From NCBI RefSeq assembly GCF_014191545.1, contig NZ_AP023361.1, positions 124,001 through 188,000 of the forward strand: DNA of 64,000 bases, read 5' to 3'. Shown here piece by piece: positions 61,066 to 64,000 of the stretch; position 1 is the stretch's first letter; each line of letters starts with the position of its first letter. The translations under genes and the position numbers were made by a program. The stretch is from Terrihabitans soli (GTDB lineage: Bacteria; Pseudomonadota; Alphaproteobacteria; Rhizobiales; Methylopilaceae). The notes under the pieces were generated by a model. That model was not told where the DNA came from and searched no databases. It worked only from the letters and a program-made list of their open reading frames with translations.

Positions 61066-62309
61066 GCGTCGAGGTCGTCACCTTCGGCTGCCGGCTCAAC
61101 GCGAACGAGTCCGAGGCGATCCGCAAGGCCGCCGTCGAGGCCGGGCGCGAGAACCTCATCATTGTCAATACATGCGCCGTGACGGCCGAAGCGACCGCCC
61201 AGGCGCGCCAGACAATCCGCAAGCTGCGGCGTCTCAATCCCGCGAGCGATATTGTCGTCACCGGCTGCGCCGCGCAGGTCGAGCCGCAGATGTTTGCCGC
61301 GCTGCCCGAAGTCACGCAGGTGCTCGGCAATGCCGAGAAGATGAAGGCCGAGAGTTGGGCCGCGCCTTTCGGTCTCGACACGGATGAGCGCGTCAAGGTC
61401 GACGACATCATGTCGGTGCGCGAGACGGCACTGCATCTGATCGACGGCATGCAGGGCATGGCCCGCGCATTCGTCCAGGTACAGAACGGCTGCGATCACC
61501 GCTGCACCTTCTGCATCATTCCTTTCGGTCGCGGGCCGTCACGCTCCGTCGGCTTGGGCGCGGTGGTCGATCAGGTGCGCCGTCTCGTCGACAATGGCTG
61601 CCGCGAAATCGTTCTGACCGGCGTCGATCTGACGAGTTACGGTTCCGATCTCCCCGGACAGCCGCCGCTCGGCAAACTCGTTCTTACGATCCTCAAACTC
61701 GTCCCGAACCTGCCGCGCCTGCGCATCTCGTCCATCGATGCGGTGGAAGCGGACGCCGATCTCATCCGCGCCATTGCCGAAGAAGAGCGGCTGATGCCGC
61801 ATCTGCACATCTCGCTGCAGGCGGGCGATGATCTCATTCTCAAGCGCATGAAGCGCCGCCACACGCGCGATCAGGCCATCGAGTTCTGCGTCAATCTCAG
61901 GCGGCTGCGTTCCGACATCGTCTTCGGCGCCGATTTCATCACCGGCTTTCCGACCGAAACGGAAAGCCAGTTCCGCGCGACGCTCGATCTCGTCTCCGAA
62001 TGCGGGTTGACGCATCTGCATGTCTTTCCGTTCTCGCCGCGTCCGGGCACGCCGGCCGCGCGCATGCCGCAGGTTTCGCGCCAGATCGCCAAGGAACGCG
62101 CACAGCGCCTGCGCGAAAAGGGCGACGACATGCTGCTGCGTCATCTGTCCGGCGAGATCGGCCGTCAGCGCATGACGCTTGCCGAAAATCCAAATACCGG
62201 CCGCACCGAAGGCTTTGCGCTGGTGAAGTTCGCACGCCCGGCCGAAACCGGCTCCATCGTTCCCGTCACCATCGCCGGCCATGACGGCGCAAAGCTGCTG
62301 GCGGCCTGA
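61062..62309 (+). CDS. mtaB: tRNA t6A37 methylthiotransferase MtaB
   Basis: 415 residues. An N-terminal MTTase domain with Cys residues in [16 protein letters not shown] and TGCAAQ, then the radical-SAM CxxxCxxC in [12 protein letters not shown] and a C-terminal TRAM-like part. GTG 61062 overlaps the dapF stop. Methylthiolates t6A to ms2t6A in tRNAs reading ANN codons. Confidence 0.97.
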   Translation: MSVEVVTFGCRLNANESEAIRKAAVEAGRENLIIVNTCAVTAEATAQARQTIRKLRRLNPASDIVVTGCAAQVEPQMFAALPEVTQVLGNAEKMKAESWAAPFGLDTDERVKVDDIMSVRETALHLIDGMQGMARAFVQVQNGCDHRCTFCIIPFGRGPSRSVGLGAVVDQVRRLVDNGCREIVLTGVDLTSYGSDLPGQPPLGKLVLTILKLVPNLPRLRISSIDAVEADADLIRAIAEEERLMPHLHISLQAGDDLILKRMKRRHTRDQAIEFCVNLRRLRSDIVFGADFITGFPTETESQFRATLDLVSECGLTHLHVFPFSPRPGTPAARMPQVSRQIAKERAQRLREKGDDMLLRHLSGEIGRQRMTLAENPNTGRTEGFALVKFARPAETGSIVPVTIAGHDGAKLLAA

Positions 62310-62310
62310 C

Positions 62311-63429
62311 ATGGCGGACGAAAAGAAACCGGGATTGTTCGGACGCTTTTTCGGCGGCAAGCCTGCCGAACCGGAAGCTGCGCCGGCCGATGCGGAACTG
62401 CCGCCGCCGACCGAAGCTTTTGTGCCCGATACCGCTCCGGTGATCCTCAGGCCTGAAGTCGACGAAGACTTGTCCGAAGCGCTTGCGCCGGAAGTCGAAG
62501 TGCCGCGCGAGGCGACCGGCTGGTTCGCGCGCCTGCGCAAGGGCCTGTCGCGCACCTCGGAAAAGCTCGGCTCCGGCATCTCCGATCTTTTCACCAAGTC
62601 GAAATTCGATGCCGCGACGCTCGACGAACTTGAAGACCTTCTGATCCAGGCCGATCTCGGCGTCGATGCGGCCATGCGCATCTCGCAGGAAGTCGGCCGT
62701 CAGCGCCATGAGCGCGGTCTCGATGAGGACGGCGTGCGCAAGGTCGTGGCCGCGGAAGTCGAGAAATCTCTCGCCGGCGTCGCAAAGCCGCTTGAGATCG
62801 ACGCGTCGAAAAAGCCCTTCGTCATTCTGATGGCGGGCGTCAACGGCTCGGGCAAGACGACGACGATCGGCAAGCTGGCGCAGAAATTTTCCGCCGAAGG
62901 CAAGAAGGTGATGCTGGCCGCGGGCGATACGTTCCGCGCCGCCGCTGTCGAGCAGCTGAATGTCTGGGCGCAGCGCACCAATGTTCCGATCGTCACGAAA
63001 GAGATCGGCGCCGATGCATCGGGCCTTGCCTATGAGGCGGTCGAGACGGCGAAGGCCGCGGGCGTCGATATTCTTCTGATCGATACCGCCGGCCGTCTGC
63101 AGAACCGCACCGAGCTGATGCAGGAGCTGGAAAAGATCACGCGCGTCATCAAGAAGGTGGATGCGGAAGCGCCGCACGCCGCGCTACTCGTTCTCGATGC
63201 CACGGTCGGCCAGAACGCGCTCTCCCAGGTCGAACTCTTTCAGAAGACCGCGGGCATTACCGGGCTTGTGATGACGAAGCTCGACGGCACCGCGCGCGGC
63301 GGCATTCTTGTGGCGGTCGCCGAGAAATTCGCGCTGCCGATCCATTTCATCGGCGTCGGCGAGGGCGTCGGCGATCTCGAACCTTTTATCGCGGCGGATT
63401 TCTCGCGCGCACTTGTCGGGCTGGACTGA
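62311..63429 (+). CDS. ftsY: SRP receptor FtsY
   Basis: 372 residues. An acidic N-terminal A domain of about 80 residues ([17 protein letters not shown]) is followed by NG domains with [35 protein letters not shown]. Start ATG 62311, two bases after the mtaB stop. It docks Ffh-ribosome complexes to the membrane. Confidence 0.98.
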   Translation: MADEKKPGLFGRFFGGKPAEPEAAPADAELPPPTEAFVPDTAPVILRPEVDEDLSEALAPEVEVPREATGWFARLRKGLSRTSEKLGSGISDLFTKSKFDAATLDELEDLLIQADLGVDAAMRISQEVGRQRHERGLDEDGVRKVVAAEVEKSLAGVAKPLEIDASKKPFVILMAGVNGSGKTTTIGKLAQKFSAEGKKVMLAAGDTFRAAAVEQLNVWAQRTNVPIVTKEIGADASGLAYEAVETAKAAGVDILLIDTAGRLQNRTELMQELEKITRVIKKVDAEAPHAALLVLDATVGQNALSQVELFQKTAGITGLVMTKLDGTARGGILVAVAEKFALPIHFIGVGEGVGDLEPFIAADFSRALVGLD

Positions 63430-63434
63430 TTTTT

Positions 63435-64000
63435 ATGACCGTGAAAACAACGGCGGATGCGCCGAAGAAGAAACTGAACCCCTGGCTCAAATTCGCGCTG
63501 GAACTCGGGCCGCTCGTCATTTTCTTCGTGGCGAATTCGCGCGCCGGCCTGTTCTGGGGCACCGGCTGTTTCATGGCCGCGACGGCGGTCTCGCTCGCCG
63601 TGTCCTGGTTCCTGATCCGCCGCCTGCCAATCATGCCGCTCGTCACCGGCGTCGTCGTTCTGATTTTCGGCGGGCTGACGCTCTATCTGCAGGATGAGCT
63701 GTTCATCAAGCTGAAGCCGACCATTGTGAACACGCTGTTTGCCGGCGCGCTATTTGCGGGCCTCTTCTTCGGCAAATCGCTGCTCGCCGTTGTTTTTGAA
63801 GCTGCGTTCGATCTGACGCCGGAGGGCTGGCGCAAGCTCACCTGGCGCTGGGCGTTCTTCTTCGTCTTTCTGGCCGTGCTCAACGAAGTGATCTGGCGCA
63901 ATTTCTCGACCGATTTCTGGGTCGCGTTCAAGGTCTGGGGCACGATGCCTCTGACCTTCCTGTTTGCGCTGCTTCAGGTGCCGCTGCTGACGCGCTACGA
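63435..64000 (+). CDS. YciB/septation protein A family membrane protein (cut by window end)
   Basis: Frame from ATG 63435 remains open to the window edge, about 188 codons read. [20 protein letters not shown] and [18 protein letters not shown] are motifs of the IspA/YciB family, and multiple membrane helices are visible. The usual position after ftsY in Hyphomicrobiales supports this. It affects cell envelope integrity or septation in other bacteria. The 3' end lies outside the window. Confidence 0.93.
   Translation, partial: MTVKTTADAPKKKLNPWLKFALELGPLVIFFVANSRAGLFWGTGCFMAATAVSLAVSWFLIRRLPIMPLVTGVVVLIFGGLTLYLQDELFIKLKPTIVNTLFAGALFAGLFFGKSLLAVVFEAAFDLTPEGWRKLTWRWAFFFVFLAVLNEVIWRNFSTDFWVAFKVWGTMPLTFLFALLQVPLLTRY

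Overview
The window is high-GC, densely packed chromosome from an alphaproteobacterium, most likely of the order Hyphomicrobiales (Rhizobiales). Supporting points are the F1 ATPase genes atpHAGDC standing apart from F0 genes, the order mdh-sucA-sucB-lpdA, the block obgE-proB-proA-nadD-rsfS-rlmH-envC-ctpA-yibQ-rppH, the order ffh-rpsP-rimM-trmD-rplS, and several small exported proteins of a rhizobial type. Genus and species cannot be read from the sequence.

Layout. 1-4.5 kb: start of a PAS-domain sensor gene, an acetyltransferase, a decayed RibD/DHFR-like pseudogene, motA-motB, tRNA-Ser(CGA) and an unrecognised membrane protein. 4.7-16.5 kb: one long rightward run with ribosomal proteins L21 and L27, an acetyltransferase, ObgE, proline synthesis (proB, proA), nadD, ribosome factors RsfS and RlmH, a cell-envelope block (EnvC-like, CtpA, YibQ-like) and two tandem RppH-like Nudix hydrolases. 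16.5-25.1 kb: leftward tenA, atpHAGDC with an extra small membrane protein between atpD and atpC, priA and a VOC protein. 25.2-27.3 kb: transaldolase, a palindromic repeat, XerC-type recombinase and a 45-codon micro-gene. 27.4-36.5 kb: leftward terC, lpdA, MAPEG, sucB, sucA, mdh and zapE. The sucCD genes, usually between mdh and sucA in relatives, are absent. 36.7-38.7 kb: an exported trypsin-like protease and an Ala/Pro/Lys-rich exported protein.

38.8-44.4 kb holds citE-like, sdhC, sdhD, sdhA and sdhB, all leftward. Between sdhA and sdhB lies about 1.2 kb of lower-GC DNA carrying an oppositely oriented nuclease-like gene that appears broken by a one-base frameshift. 44.5-54.7 kb: carbonic anhydrase, asd, leuB, a RidA-like protein, an acetyltransferase, small membrane and secreted proteins, a HAD phosphatase, a TAT-type molybdopterin enzyme with its cytochrome b partner, leuD, a zincin-like protease and leuC. 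54.8-58.8 kb: rplS, trmD, rimM, rpsP, ffh and a YHS-like protein, all leftward. 59.1-64.0 kb: an MBL-fold hydrolase, dapF, mtaB, ftsY and the start of a YciB/septation-protein-A gene cut by the window end.

Most of the window is ordinary housekeeping sequence. The unusual parts are the nuclease-like insertion inside the sdh operon, the extra membrane protein inside the atp operon, the degenerate pseudogene with a hexanucleotide repeat, and several very small genes.
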